Positions 1 to 5,289 of a stretch of 7,392 bases of DNA are shown here, one piece after another. The stretch's first letter is position 1. Every line of letters starts with the position of its first letter. Origin of the DNA: JBBQKQ01 sp043719155 (lineage in GTDB: Bacteria; Patescibacteriota; Minisyncoccia; Phycocordibacterales; UBA5272); assembly GCA_043719155.1 (NCBI GenBank), contig JAYSUJ010000037.1, positions 1 through 7,392 of the forward strand, in the 5' to 3' direction. A model generated the notes under the pieces. It worked only from the letters and a program-made list of their open reading frames with translations, was not told the origin of the DNA and ran no database searches. The translations under genes were made by a program, and so were the position numbers.

Positions 1-1
1 A

Positions 2-73
2 GTGCTGGTCTTTGGAACTATCATCTGGATTTTGCAAATTAAATTGAAAACGGAATTTGGGAGTGGTTTTTAA
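2..73 (+). CDS. Possible 3' end of a membrane protein gene (partial, enters from the left edge)
   Basis: One frame is open from the window edge to a TAA at 71-73. It reads VLVFGTIIWILQI followed by KLKTEFGSGF, that is, a hydrophobic stretch followed by a short charged tail, as expected at the C-terminus of a membrane protein. The gene would converge on the - strand cluster that ends at 198. Twenty-three residues are too few to name a family. The same bases are also open on the - strand in the same codon phase, and the + frame is preferred only because it needs no start codon inside the window. Confidence is low. Confidence 0.3.
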   Translation: MLVFGTIIWILQIKLKTEFGSGF

Positions 74-150
74 ATTCTTAAAAGGGAGCGGGTCTATTAT
101 TGTAATTGTGTATCATGTTATATTTAGATTATTTTAGTAAAATTTGTAAT

Positions 151-171
151 AAAAAAGCCCCTATTAAGGGG
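151..171 (-). terminator. Rho-independent terminator of the DUF4105/htpX cluster
   Basis: Read on the - strand, CCCCT-TAAT-AGGGG forms a 5-bp GC-rich stem with a 4-nt loop. One C follows the stem and then six T (the A-run at 151-156). It lies 27 nt beyond the stop codon of the DUF4105-domain gene. On the + strand no T-run follows the stem, so it is directional. It is the only clear intrinsic terminator downstream of the - strand genes between 198 and 3684. Confidence 0.8.
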
Positions 172-197
172 TGATATTTGAAACTGAAACTAAAATA

Positions 198-1043
198 TTA
201 TTTTGACTTTTCTTCAGAATTTTTATTTTCTGCTTTATTGCCTGATAATTTTGTTTCATCTGTATTAAAGTATACAATAGTTTTATTTTTTAGCAACAAG
301 CTCTTAACATGAAAAAGTGACAAATAGCTATAGTTAAATTTGCCTGTCTTGGCAAAATGTTTAAAAACTTCTGTAAGGCAGTTTCTATAAATGAAATTAT
401 AATACCTAGCTTTAGTATAATATTTATTCACGTCTTCTAAGATTGATTTTAAAATTAGCAATGAATCTTCTCTTGTAAAATTTGTTTCAAATTCCTCTAA
501 ATGCTTTTCGTGGCGAACATTCTTTCTTACCCCAATAATGTCTGCTTCGGTTCCCAATAGATAGAATCCATGAAAGATATGATATATAGCTTTGTAGGCC
601 TTGAAATTCTCCGGATGAGCTGAGTCGTCTTTTTTAATTTCATAACTTACACATAGTGGATTAGAGTTATTTTCAAAATAGAATTTTAAAATAATGTGTG
701 TTTGCAATAGTGCATAGTGAGAAATTACTATCTTCAAAGGCAATATCTTTGAGAGAATATATTTCTTGTTTTGCCAGTCTACAACATTATCCCATTCACT
801 ACTTTTGTAAGTTGCATTACGGATGTTGCGAATAAAGACTTCCTCACCTTCTTTCCCATACTGAAAAGTTGCCTCTGCTTTCTTTTGATAGAGCCTAGAA
901 AGGCCATCCAGTGAACTATATTTTTTCCCTAAAAACTTTGCATTATATACAAAATATATTTTGTTATGAAATTTATAGATAAATAATAAAGTCAGTGGCG
1001 ACAAAACAAATAAGATAAATAGAAAAATAAATAGCTCTGACAC
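198..1043 (-). CDS. Membrane-anchored DUF4105 / Lnb N-terminal-domain protein
   Basis: The protein has 281 residues. Residues 4-23 form one hydrophobic segment, probably a signal anchor. Residues about 66-232 resemble the DUF4105 family (from memory Pfam PF13387, now described as the Lnb N-terminal periplasmic domain, with an NlpC/P60-like fold). Visible landmarks, in order, are FIRNIRN at 70-76, a His in QTHIILKF (H116), the VSYEIKK strand at 132-138, the block LLGTEADIIGVR at 162-173, and YYNFIYRNC ending at C222. By family analogy C222 and H116 would be the thiol nucleophile and its base. Lnb is a lipoprotein N-acyltransferase in some bacteria, but this protein lacks a multi-pass C-terminal membrane half; it ends in a hydrophilic Lys/Glu/Asn tail, so that activity is not established. 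The start is GTG at 1043, exactly 6 nt after TATAAT and without a Shine-Dalgarno. It lies 14 nt downstream of htpX. The fold call is fairly secure; the substrate is unknown. Confidence 0.85.
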   Translation of the reverse strand: MSELFIFLFILFVLSPLTLLFIYKFHNKIYFVYNAKFLGKKYSSLDGLSRLYQKKAEATFQYGKEGEEVFIRNIRNATYKSSEWDNVVDWQNKKYILSKILPLKIVISHYALLQTHIILKFYFENNSNPLCVSYEIKKDDSAHPENFKAYKAIYHIFHGFYLLGTEADIIGVRKNVRHEKHLEEFETNFTREDSLLILKSILEDVNKYYTKARYYNFIYRNCLTEVFKHFAKTGKFNYSYLSLFHVKSLLLKNKTIVYFNTDETKLSGNKAENKNSEEKSK

Positions 1044-1049
1044 GACTAA

Positions 1050-1077
1050 ATTATACTTTACTTCATTAACGCTTCAA
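1050..1077 (-). promoter_or_regulatory. Sigma70-type promoter at the end of htpX, predicting a leaderless mRNA
   Basis: On the - strand, TTGAAG (1072-1077) is followed by a 16-bp spacer and a perfect TATAAT (1050-1055). Six bases (TTAGTC) then lead to the GTG at 1043, so transcription would begin at or next to the start codon. The promoter overlaps the last codons and stop of htpX. It would allow the DUF4105 gene to be expressed separately from htpX. Confidence 0.6.
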
Positions 1078-1948
1078 CTCTTTCCTTTACAGGTGGGTGA
1101 GTCATGAATAATTTTGAATACCAAGGTGTAGTATGGGCTTCGCTATTTTTTTCGGGATTGGAAATAAATAAGTGAGCAATGGATGAGTTTACATTTTGCA
1201 TGCCTTGTGGGAAATTTTCAATTTTAATCAGAGCGTCTGCCAGACCTTTTGGATATTTTGTTAGCTCTGCCCCACATTTGTCAGCCTCAAATTCTCTTTT
1301 TCTAGAAATAGCCATCTGGATCATAGTTGCAGCTAGAGGTGCTAAAATTGCTATAACTACAGTAGAAACTACAGCAGTTAAGATGTTACTAGAGCCTTCA
1401 GAGTCTCTGTTTCCACCAAAGTAATAAGCAAAATGAGTAAGAGACTGTACTATGGAAGCAATTAGGGCTACAACTGTCATTATAAGAGTGTCACGATTGG
1501 CGATGTGTGAAAGCTCATGGGCTGTCACTCCTGCCAGCTCGTCCTTATTCAAAAGCGAAAGGATGCCAGTAGTAAAGGCTATTACACCGTGCTTTGGGTC
1601 ACGTCCTGTAGCAAACGCGTTTGGACTTACATCTTCTACAATATATATTTTTGGAATTGGCAAACCATATTGCGAAGCCAGTTTTTCTACCATTCTTTGA
1701 AGCTCCATATTTTCACCACCTTCAAGAGGTCTTGCGTTTGCCATTTTTAAAACAGCTTTGTCTGAAAACCAATAAGACCAAATGGAAGTACCGATTGAAA
1801 CAAAAGTTCCTAAGTAAAAAAAGATTGGATTCTTAAAGTAAGATGCTAAAAGAAAACCAATTAAACCTACGGCTAAGGAGAAAAAAATCAAATATATCCA
1901 AGTTTTAAACACATTATTTGATTGATGTCTGTATGTACTATTGTTCAT
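1058..1948 (-). CDS. htpX: HtpX, integral-membrane zinc metalloprotease (M48 family)
   Basis: At 296 residues it has the usual length for HtpX, which cleaves damaged or misfolded membrane proteins at the cytoplasmic face and overlaps in role with FtsH. Hydrophobic segments lie at about 14-36, 41-61, 154-176 and 187-213, the classic arrangement with the active site between the second and third. The zinc motif is HELSH (H144, E145, H148), and the third ligand is probably E221 in REFEADKCGAEL. NAFATGR (110-116) and the C-terminal THPPVKER (283-290) are further family hallmarks. The start is ATG at 1948; there is no Shine-Dalgarno, and TATAAT lies 13 nt upstream. Many HtpX genes sit beside lemA, but here the upstream neighbour is an unrecognised helical protein, 47 nt away. 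The DUF4105 gene follows after 14 nt. No key residue is missing. Confidence 0.97.
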   Translation of the reverse strand: MNNSTYRHQSNNVFKTWIYLIFFSLAVGLIGFLLASYFKNPIFFYLGTFVSIGTSIWSYWFSDKAVLKMANARPLEGGENMELQRMVEKLASQYGLPIPKIYIVEDVSPNAFATGRDPKHGVIAFTTGILSLLNKDELAGVTAHELSHIANRDTLIMTVVALIASIVQSLTHFAYYFGGNRDSEGSSNILTAVVSTVVIAILAPLAATMIQMAISRKREFEADKCGAELTKYPKGLADALIKIENFPQGMQNVNSSIAHLFISNPEKNSEAHTTPWYSKLFMTHPPVKERVEALMK

Positions 1949-1983
1949 ATAATTATGTCTTATTATAATAAACCATAATTATG
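1949..1983 (-). promoter_or_regulatory. htpX promoter region with two copies of a palindromic octamer
   Basis: A perfect TATAAT (- strand, 1962-1967) lies 13 nt before the htpX ATG, giving a leader of only about 6-7 nt. No good -35 box is seen at 16-18 bp. The hexamer is flanked by two copies of the self-complementary octamer ATAATTAT (1949-1956 and 1975-1982), which is extended to CATAATTATG at 1974-1983. The centres are 26 bp apart. This could be a repressor site for a stress-regulated protease, but such AT-only palindromes are easily found by chance in this genome. Confidence 0.45.
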
Positions 1984-1995
1984 CAAAAATCAAGT

Positions 1996-2817
1996 TTAGT
2001 TTTTTTTGCTTTTCGGGTTACTATTATCTAGAGTCAGAAAAAGGTCGTTGTACTCTTGGATAAAATTCTGCACTTGGTCTGGGTTAAAATTTTTCCTAAC
2101 ACGCATGACACCCTCATCAACAAAAATACTATTAAGTTGAGCAAGATAGTCTTTGTAGACAAGTTCAACATTTATCTGTTTTTGTCTTAAGCTGTTAATC
2201 AACTTATTTAAAATTCCACTTATTTCTCTTTTAATGCTTTTACTTCGTTCTGAAGATGGGTTTGAGTTTTCACTAAAAAGTACCATAAGTAGTCGATTGA
2301 AATTATTAATATGCTTATTCACTGCTTCGCTATTTTCTGAAACAACATCAATAGTTTTTATAGCTGGGATTGGTCCATCGGTATAATTTCCAAGTACCAC
2401 AAGCCTGTCTTGCATTGCTTCCACCAACTCTATGTCTATGTCCTCTGATATATCGTTGGTTTCGTTACTTACACCAAAAGGCAGTTGTCCACTATTTTCT
2501 GCCTTTTTTAAAGTATAATTTAGTTTTCTCATGAGAATATTTGTAAAATCTCCAGTAAATTCATAGTCATCTTTTTTTTCTTCAAGCTCTTTTAGAATTT
2601 GATATATAAACAATTTCATTTCTTCTTTAACAGAAACTGCCCTGTCTGTAGCCAAATGCGGATCTGCGTTTATAGCTCTGACAAGCCGCTCGCATATATT
2701 TCTTATGTTAGTTAAAAAACTTTTTGTTGAAATTAAGTATTCTTGCCTTTCGTGACTAAACAATTCACTATTGGTATTTGAAATTGGACCATTGCTAGCC
2801 ATTGTTAACTTGATCAT
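1996..2817 (-). CDS. Hypothetical soluble helical protein (B), probable relative of its upstream neighbour
   Basis: I do not recognise a family for this 273-residue protein. It has no signal peptide or membrane segment. It is rich in Asn, Lys, Glu and Ile with predicted helices throughout, an acidic low-complexity patch (about 117-130) and a basic Asn/Ser/Lys tail (263-273). The stretch 225-261 (LAQLNSIF, then FNPDQV, then LFLTL) mirrors the end of the upstream protein (LERLNTIF, VNPENV, FLQTY), which suggests a shared C-terminal module. The first ATG is 3 nt after the upstream stop (TAATTTATG), so the pair is probably translationally coupled. A second ATG at 2802 (MASNG, residue 6) is an equally possible start. 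No Shine-Dalgarno is visible. htpX begins 47 nt downstream with no terminator between. It is certainly coding, judged by its length and intact frame, but its function is unknown. Confidence 0.85.
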   Translation of the reverse strand: MIKLTMASNGPISNTNSELFSHERQEYLISTKSFLTNIRNICERLVRAINADPHLATDRAVSVKEEMKLFIYQILKELEEKKDDYEFTGDFTNILMRKLNYTLKKAENSGQLPFGVSNETNDISEDIDIELVEAMQDRLVVLGNYTDGPIPAIKTIDVVSENSEAVNKHINNFNRLLMVLFSENSNPSSERSKSIKREISGILNKLINSLRQKQINVELVYKDYLAQLNSIFVDEGVMRVRKNFNPDQVQNFIQEYNDLFLTLDNSNPKSKKN

Positions 2818-2820
2818 AAA

Positions 2821-3684
2821 TTAATTTCGGGTAGAGCTATTGTCACCGATATAGTTTGAACTATATGTCTGTAAAAATTTACCCACACTTTTCAAAAGTA
2901 TTTTCACATTTTCTGGGTTTACGTTTTCTCTTGGCACTGAATTTCCTTTTTCATCTGGCAATTTTTTATAGAAAATTGTATTTAATCTCTCAAGTAACTT
3001 TGAGTTTTCTTTTCCAACATCTACGACTTTTCTAACTTCGTTTTTGTCTCCCACAAAAGCCGAGCCCCACAAACTGAAATATGTAGAAAAAAGTGTATTC
3101 TGATTCTCTGAGGTTTCTCTGTATATTATTTCGGCTTTTTGCTTGTCCTCCATGCTCCCTTCTGCTCCAGGGGCTTTGAACATCTCATAAAAGTGATTAT
3201 TTACATAATCAAAAAAATCTGTATTTTTTTGAAGAAATAAAGACAGAAAATGCCTTGCTCTTTCATCTTTTACAGGGAATGCTCGGTGACGCCTAATTAT
3301 TTCATCTTTATAAACGCTGTCCATCATGTCAAACCAATTATTTATAGAGTCTCTAGTTGTCAAACTTATGGCTCTTGCATTCATATCTTGAGGTTTGCTT
3401 GCTATGAAATTTATAATTTTATCTCTTGTCGTGATCATGAAAAGTCTAAATGCCTCTAAGTCTTGCGGATCCTCTTTAAGTTTTGCAAAGTCTAAAGATA
3501 AATCCACAACAAAGTCCTCCAGCTCACCAGGGGGAAATAATTTAAAATATTGGTCCCCCTCACCTACTTTGTCAAAATTTGGCTTAAAAAATGCTAAAAA
3601 ATGGTCTTCCAAAGCGTCAATACGTGCCACAAAACTCATATTCATTACGGCATCTGGACGTTTTATTTCTGGACTAAAAGTCAT
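2821..3684 (-). CDS. Hypothetical soluble helical protein (A), divergent from tsaD
   Basis: This 287-residue protein is of a family I do not recognise. It appears all-helical and cytoplasmic, with no signal peptide or membrane span, and mixes charged and aromatic residues (several Phe-rich helices, for example 20-33 and 145-170). The open frame continues upstream to 4110, but that part is antisense to the conserved tsaD N-terminus and cannot be real. ATG at 3684 (MTFSPEIKRP) is the start that clears tsaD and lies exactly 6 nt after TATACT. Met at 3645 or 3639 (MNMSFVARID) is possible if the first 13 residues are not conserved. C-terminal motifs LERLNTIF (231-238), VNPENV (255-260) and FLQTY (270-274) recur in the next gene at similar spacing. 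It is the first gene of the - strand cluster A, B, htpX, DUF4105. Confidence 0.85.
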   Translation of the reverse strand: MTFSPEIKRPDAVMNMSFVARIDALEDHFLAFFKPNFDKVGEGDQYFKLFPPGELEDFVVDLSLDFAKLKEDPQDLEAFRLFMITTRDKIINFIASKPQDMNARAISLTTRDSINNWFDMMDSVYKDEIIRRHRAFPVKDERARHFLSLFLQKNTDFFDYVNNHFYEMFKAPGAEGSMEDKQKAEIIYRETSENQNTLFSTYFSLWGSAFVGDKNEVRKVVDVGKENSKLLERLNTIFYKKLPDEKGNSVPRENVNPENVKILLKSVGKFLQTYSSNYIGDNSSTRN

Positions 3685-3706
3685 CTTTTTAGTATATAAT
3701 ATATTT
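3685..3706. promoter_or_regulatory. Compact divergent promoter between tsaD and protein A, with overlapping -10 boxes
   Basis: The whole gap is 22 bp. On the + strand TATAAT occupies 3695-3700, and ATATTT separates it from the tsaD ATG (3707). On the - strand TATACT occupies 3691-3696, and AAAAAG separates it from the ATG at 3684. The two hexamers share bases 3695-3696. Each is exactly 6 nt from its own start codon, so both mRNAs should be leaderless. Recognisable -35 boxes are weak on both sides (TGGACT at 3670-3675 with a 19-bp spacer for tsaD). Any -35 contact would lie inside the opposite gene. Confidence 0.7.
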
Positions 3707-4936
3707 ATGAAAAAAAGAATACGAATACTCGCCATAGAAACCAGCTGCGATGAAACTAGTTTAGCAGTCATTGAAAGGCTGGGGGAAACGGGTGAGGGCT
3801 TTGTATATAAAGTCTTGGCACACGAAACAATTTCCCAAATAAACTTACACAGAGAGTTTGGGGGTGTATACCCAACTTTGTCAAAACGAGAACATGAGAA
3901 AAATCTAATCCCACTTTTACATAAAGTTTTGAAGGATTCAGGACTTTTGTTTGAAAAAACACAAGAGGAAACGTTGGAAAGCTTTGACCTGAATTCACTA
4001 ATCGGGTTGGACATTGAGTTGTTAGAGCGATACCCGATTTTAAAAGAGAACACATTTGATTTCTTTTCTAAATACAAGTCCTTTAGCATAGATTTTGTAG
4101 CTGTAACCAATGGACCGGGACTACCACCAGCTCTTTGGGTTGGGGTAAATTTTGCAAAAACGATCTCAATTTTAATGGGTAGTGTACCACTTTACCCCAT
4201 AAACCATATGGAGGGACATATAATTGGAGGAGTATCAGAGAGGTTTGGCGACACGGTAAATATCGTAGCAATAAGATACCCAGCTGTTTGTCTTTTGATT
4301 TCTGGTGGTCACACTGAGTTGGTTTTAAGTAAAAGCTCTGGCAGCTATCAAAAAATTGGTGAGACTCAGGACGATGCTTGCGGTGAGGCCTATGATAAAG
4401 TCGCTAGACTTTTAGATTTACCCTACCCAGGCGGACCAGAAATATCGCGTTTAGCAAAACAAGGCAGGGAGCTTTCTCTTGCTTCACTTTCTTTTCCAAG
4501 GCCAATGCTGCACTCTAAAGATTTAAATTTTTCCTTTTCGGGTTTAAAAACTCATATACTCTATTTTATTCAAAATTATTTAAAAGTAAGTAACATAGAT
4601 AAACTGGACGGGAAGATAAAATTACAAATTGCCACTGAGTTTGAGGAAGCTGTCAGAGATGTTTTAATAAATAAAACAAGAAGCGCTATTTACAAAGAAA
4701 ATGCCTTAAGTTTAATTGTCGGTGGAGGAGTAGCTTCAAATTTCTACCTGAAAGAAAATTTTGAAAAATTAGCCATTGAACTAGGTGCAGAGCTTCACTA
4801 CTCAGCCAAAGATTTGGCCACCGACAACGCCCTAATGATTGCCTTAACTTGCGCGACACAGATAGAAAATGGAGTTTTACCAACCAAGATAGAAGACTTT
4901 AAAGCCATTGGTTCGAAAAACTACGAGTGGAAATAA
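3707..4936 (+). CDS. tsaD: TsaD, tRNA N6-adenosine threonylcarbamoyltransferase
   Basis: TsaD transfers the threonylcarbamoyl group from the TsaC product to A37 of ANN-decoding tRNAs, working with TsaB and TsaE (neither is in the window). Family motifs in this 409-residue protein are IETSCDETS (10-18), TNGPGL (134-139), the metal site HMEGH (167-171) with D373 in TDNALMIA, SGGHTEL (199-205), DDACGEAYDKVA (222-233), PGGP (241-244), FSFSGLKT (275-282) and GGGVASN (339-345). It is about 70 residues longer than the usual roughly 340. Most of the excess is an insertion at about 80-127, between the IPLLHKVLKDSG helix and the DFVAVTNGPG strand. The frame is open upstream to 3395, but ATG 3707 (MKKRIRILAIE) is the family start and lies 6 nt after TATAAT, with no Shine-Dalgarno. 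It is the only complete + strand gene, and a strong hairpin follows the stop. Confidence 0.97.
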   Translation: MKKRIRILAIETSCDETSLAVIERLGETGEGFVYKVLAHETISQINLHREFGGVYPTLSKREHEKNLIPLLHKVLKDSGLLFEKTQEETLESFDLNSLIGLDIELLERYPILKENTFDFFSKYKSFSIDFVAVTNGPGLPPALWVGVNFAKTISILMGSVPLYPINHMEGHIIGGVSERFGDTVNIVAIRYPAVCLLISGGHTELVLSKSSGSYQKIGETQDDACGEAYDKVARLLDLPYPGGPEISRLAKQGRELSLASLSFPRPMLHSKDLNFSFSGLKTHILYFIQNYLKVSNIDKLDGKIKLQIATEFEEAVRDVLINKTRSAIYKENALSLIVGGGVASNFYLKENFEKLAIELGAELHYSAKDLATDNALMIALTCATQIENGVLPTKIEDFKAIGSKNYEWK

Positions 4937-4947
4937 TTTTAAAGATT

Positions 4948-4983
4948 AAAGCCAGCTATCGAAGTTTTCGATAGCTGGCTTTT
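4948..4983. terminator. Bidirectional intrinsic terminator between tsaD and the convergent small gene
   Basis: A perfect 16-bp stem joins 4948-4963 (AAAGCCAGCTATCGAA) to 4967-4982 around a 3-nt loop. On the + strand four T end the hairpin, 47 nt after the tsaD stop. On the - strand the arm ends in CTTT and is followed by an AT-rich run, 13 nt beyond the stop of the small 62-codon gene. It fits a shared terminator for two convergent transcripts. It is the longest perfect inverted repeat I found in the window. Confidence 0.88.
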
Positions 4984-4984
4984 C

Positions 4985-5010
4985 CGCAGAAAATACTACT
5001 TGTTTCTGCG
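4985..5010. terminator. Second hairpin at the end of the small - strand gene
   Basis: CGCAGAAA (4985-4992) and TTTCTGCG (5003-5010) form an 8-bp stem around a 10-nt loop that contains the TAG stop of the small gene. On the + strand it is followed by TTTCCATTTTTTC, so it could back up tsaD termination. On the - strand no T-run follows, and the strong hairpin comes next. The T-rich stretch is also the antisense of the Lys-rich tail codons, so this could be incidental. Confidence 0.4.
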
Positions 5011-5184
5011 TTTCCATTTTTTCTTTTTTCTTTTTGAGCCATGAGACCAGTCTTGCCCTGGTCGGCTGGAGGCGTCTTTGTCATACCAAGAGCTCCGTGA
5101 GGCAAGTGCCAAAAGTCTGGCACACATAGCTTCACAAGGCATAAAGACTCTTACTACCCGAGGGATAACTTTCAACTGATACAT
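4996..5184 (-). CDS. Small, strongly basic 62-residue hypothetical protein
   Basis: I do not recognise the family. The N-terminal half (MYQLKVIPRVVRVFMPC, then EAMCARLLALASRSSW) is mildly hydrophobic and contains two Cys (C17, C22). The middle YDKDASSRPGQDWSHG is polar with two Trp nearby. Residues 50-62 form a tail of almost only Lys and Arg around one Trp (KRKKKKWKRRNK), as in small RNA-binding or ribosome-associated proteins. Support for coding comes from its own extended -10 promoter, the only clear Shine-Dalgarno in the window (AAAGGA, 6 nt before the ATG), and a stop just ahead of a terminator. Against it, the region is clearly richer in G+C and in codons such as CGG, GGG and CAG than its neighbours, and the - strand RNA folds well. 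It could therefore be a structured RNA, or both. rpmA (bL27), the common partner of rplU, is not what this is. Confidence 0.6.
   Translation of the reverse strand: MYQLKVIPRVVRVFMPCEAMCARLLALASRSSWYDKDASSRPGQDWSHGSKRKKKKWKRRNK
5045..5148 (-). other. Foldable RNA region inside the small - strand gene
   Basis: The - strand transcript can form nested helices. An outer helix pairs GUCUUU (complement of 5143-5148) with AAAGAC (5074-5079) and continues, past a 3-nt bulge, with AUGCC/GGUAU (5138-5142 with 5083-5087). Inside it lie UUGUGA/UCACGG and a perfect hairpin GUGCCA-GACUUU-UGGCAC (5106-5123). A further hairpin GACCAG-GGCAAGA-CUGGUC is at 5045-5063. The outer and inner helices need G-U wobbles that exist only on the - strand RNA, which points to that strand. 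I cannot match it to RNase P, tmRNA, SRP or 6S RNA. This is my hand folding and is not statistically tested. Confidence 0.35.
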
Positions 5185-5190
5185 TTACAA

Positions 5191-5196
5191 TCCTTT
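5191..5196 (-). promoter_or_regulatory. Shine-Dalgarno of the small basic protein
   Basis: AAAGGA on the - strand ends 6 nt before the ATG at 5184. This decides the start and is the only convincing ribosome binding site among the nine complete genes here. Confidence 0.65.
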
Positions 5197-5236
5197 CTCA
5201 ATTTTCTCAATCTCTTGTTTGTCAGTAGTGTAAGGT

Positions 5237-5248
5237 ATTATACCACAT
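5237..5248 (-). promoter_or_regulatory. Extended -10 promoter of the small basic protein gene
   Basis: The - strand reads ATGTGGTATAAT: a perfect TATAAT (5237-5242) preceded by TGG, with TGTG further upstream. It is a strong extended -10 that needs little -35 help, and no good -35 is seen. Transcription would begin near 5230, giving a leader of about 46 nt that carries the Shine-Dalgarno. The promoter sits just beyond the rplU terminator, so the gene is an independent unit. Confidence 0.65.
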
Positions 5249-5250
5249 AA

Positions 5251-5280
5251 CAAAAAAACTCTGATTCACAGAGCTTTTTT
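5251..5280 (-). terminator. Intrinsic terminator of ftsE-ftsX-rplU
   Basis: On the - strand the stem CTCTG-TGAAT-CAGAG is followed by seven T (A-run 5252-5258) and preceded by six A that can extend the stem. It starts 9 nt after the rplU stop. The A and T runs on both sides would also let it act on + strand read-through. Confidence 0.88.
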
Positions 5281-5289
5281 ATTTTCAGC

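Noticed and set aside
1..99. - strand frame open to the left edge (reads about LKTTPKFRFQFNLQNPDD)
   Set aside because: It looks protein-like but has no ATG, GTG or plausible TTG start after its upstream stop. It is the codon-by-codon antisense of the + strand tail at 2-73.
1179..1836. Several + strand open frames of 70-82 codons opposite htpX
   Set aside because: They are antisense shadows of the conserved HtpX coding sequence, overlapping each other in different frames and without family features.
3395..3706. N-terminal extension of tsaD (frame open from 3395 on the + strand)
   Set aside because: It is antisense to protein A and Ser/Lys-rich, and TsaD proteins begin at the MKKRIRILAIE position.
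3685..4110. N-terminal extension of protein A (frame open to 4110 on the - strand)
   Set aside because: It is antisense to the highly conserved tsaD N-terminal half and has a Ser/Cys-rich, non-protein-like composition. The start at 3684 fits the promoter and the tsaD boundary.
3768..4883. Three - strand open frames opposite tsaD (3768-4055, 4083-4271, 4686-4883)
   Set aside because: They lie wholly within conserved tsaD codons, and their compositions are those of antisense translation.
4948..5010. The two neighbouring hairpins as a CRISPR, attachment site or mobile-element end
   Set aside because: The stems are unrelated in sequence, no repeats recur and no integrase or transposase is nearby. 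Their position between convergent genes fits termination.
5188..5230. Short open stretch just before the small basic gene (reads TTDKQEIEKIEKGL, then TAA directly abutting the ATG)
   Set aside because: It could be an upstream leader peptide coupled to the next ATG, but it has no usable start codon downstream of the promoter at 5237-5245.
4984..5230. The GC-rich locus as RNase P RNA, tmRNA, SRP RNA or 6S RNA
   Set aside because: None of the conserved core motifs of these RNAs that I know is visible, and it carries a Shine-Dalgarno and an uninterrupted 62-codon frame.
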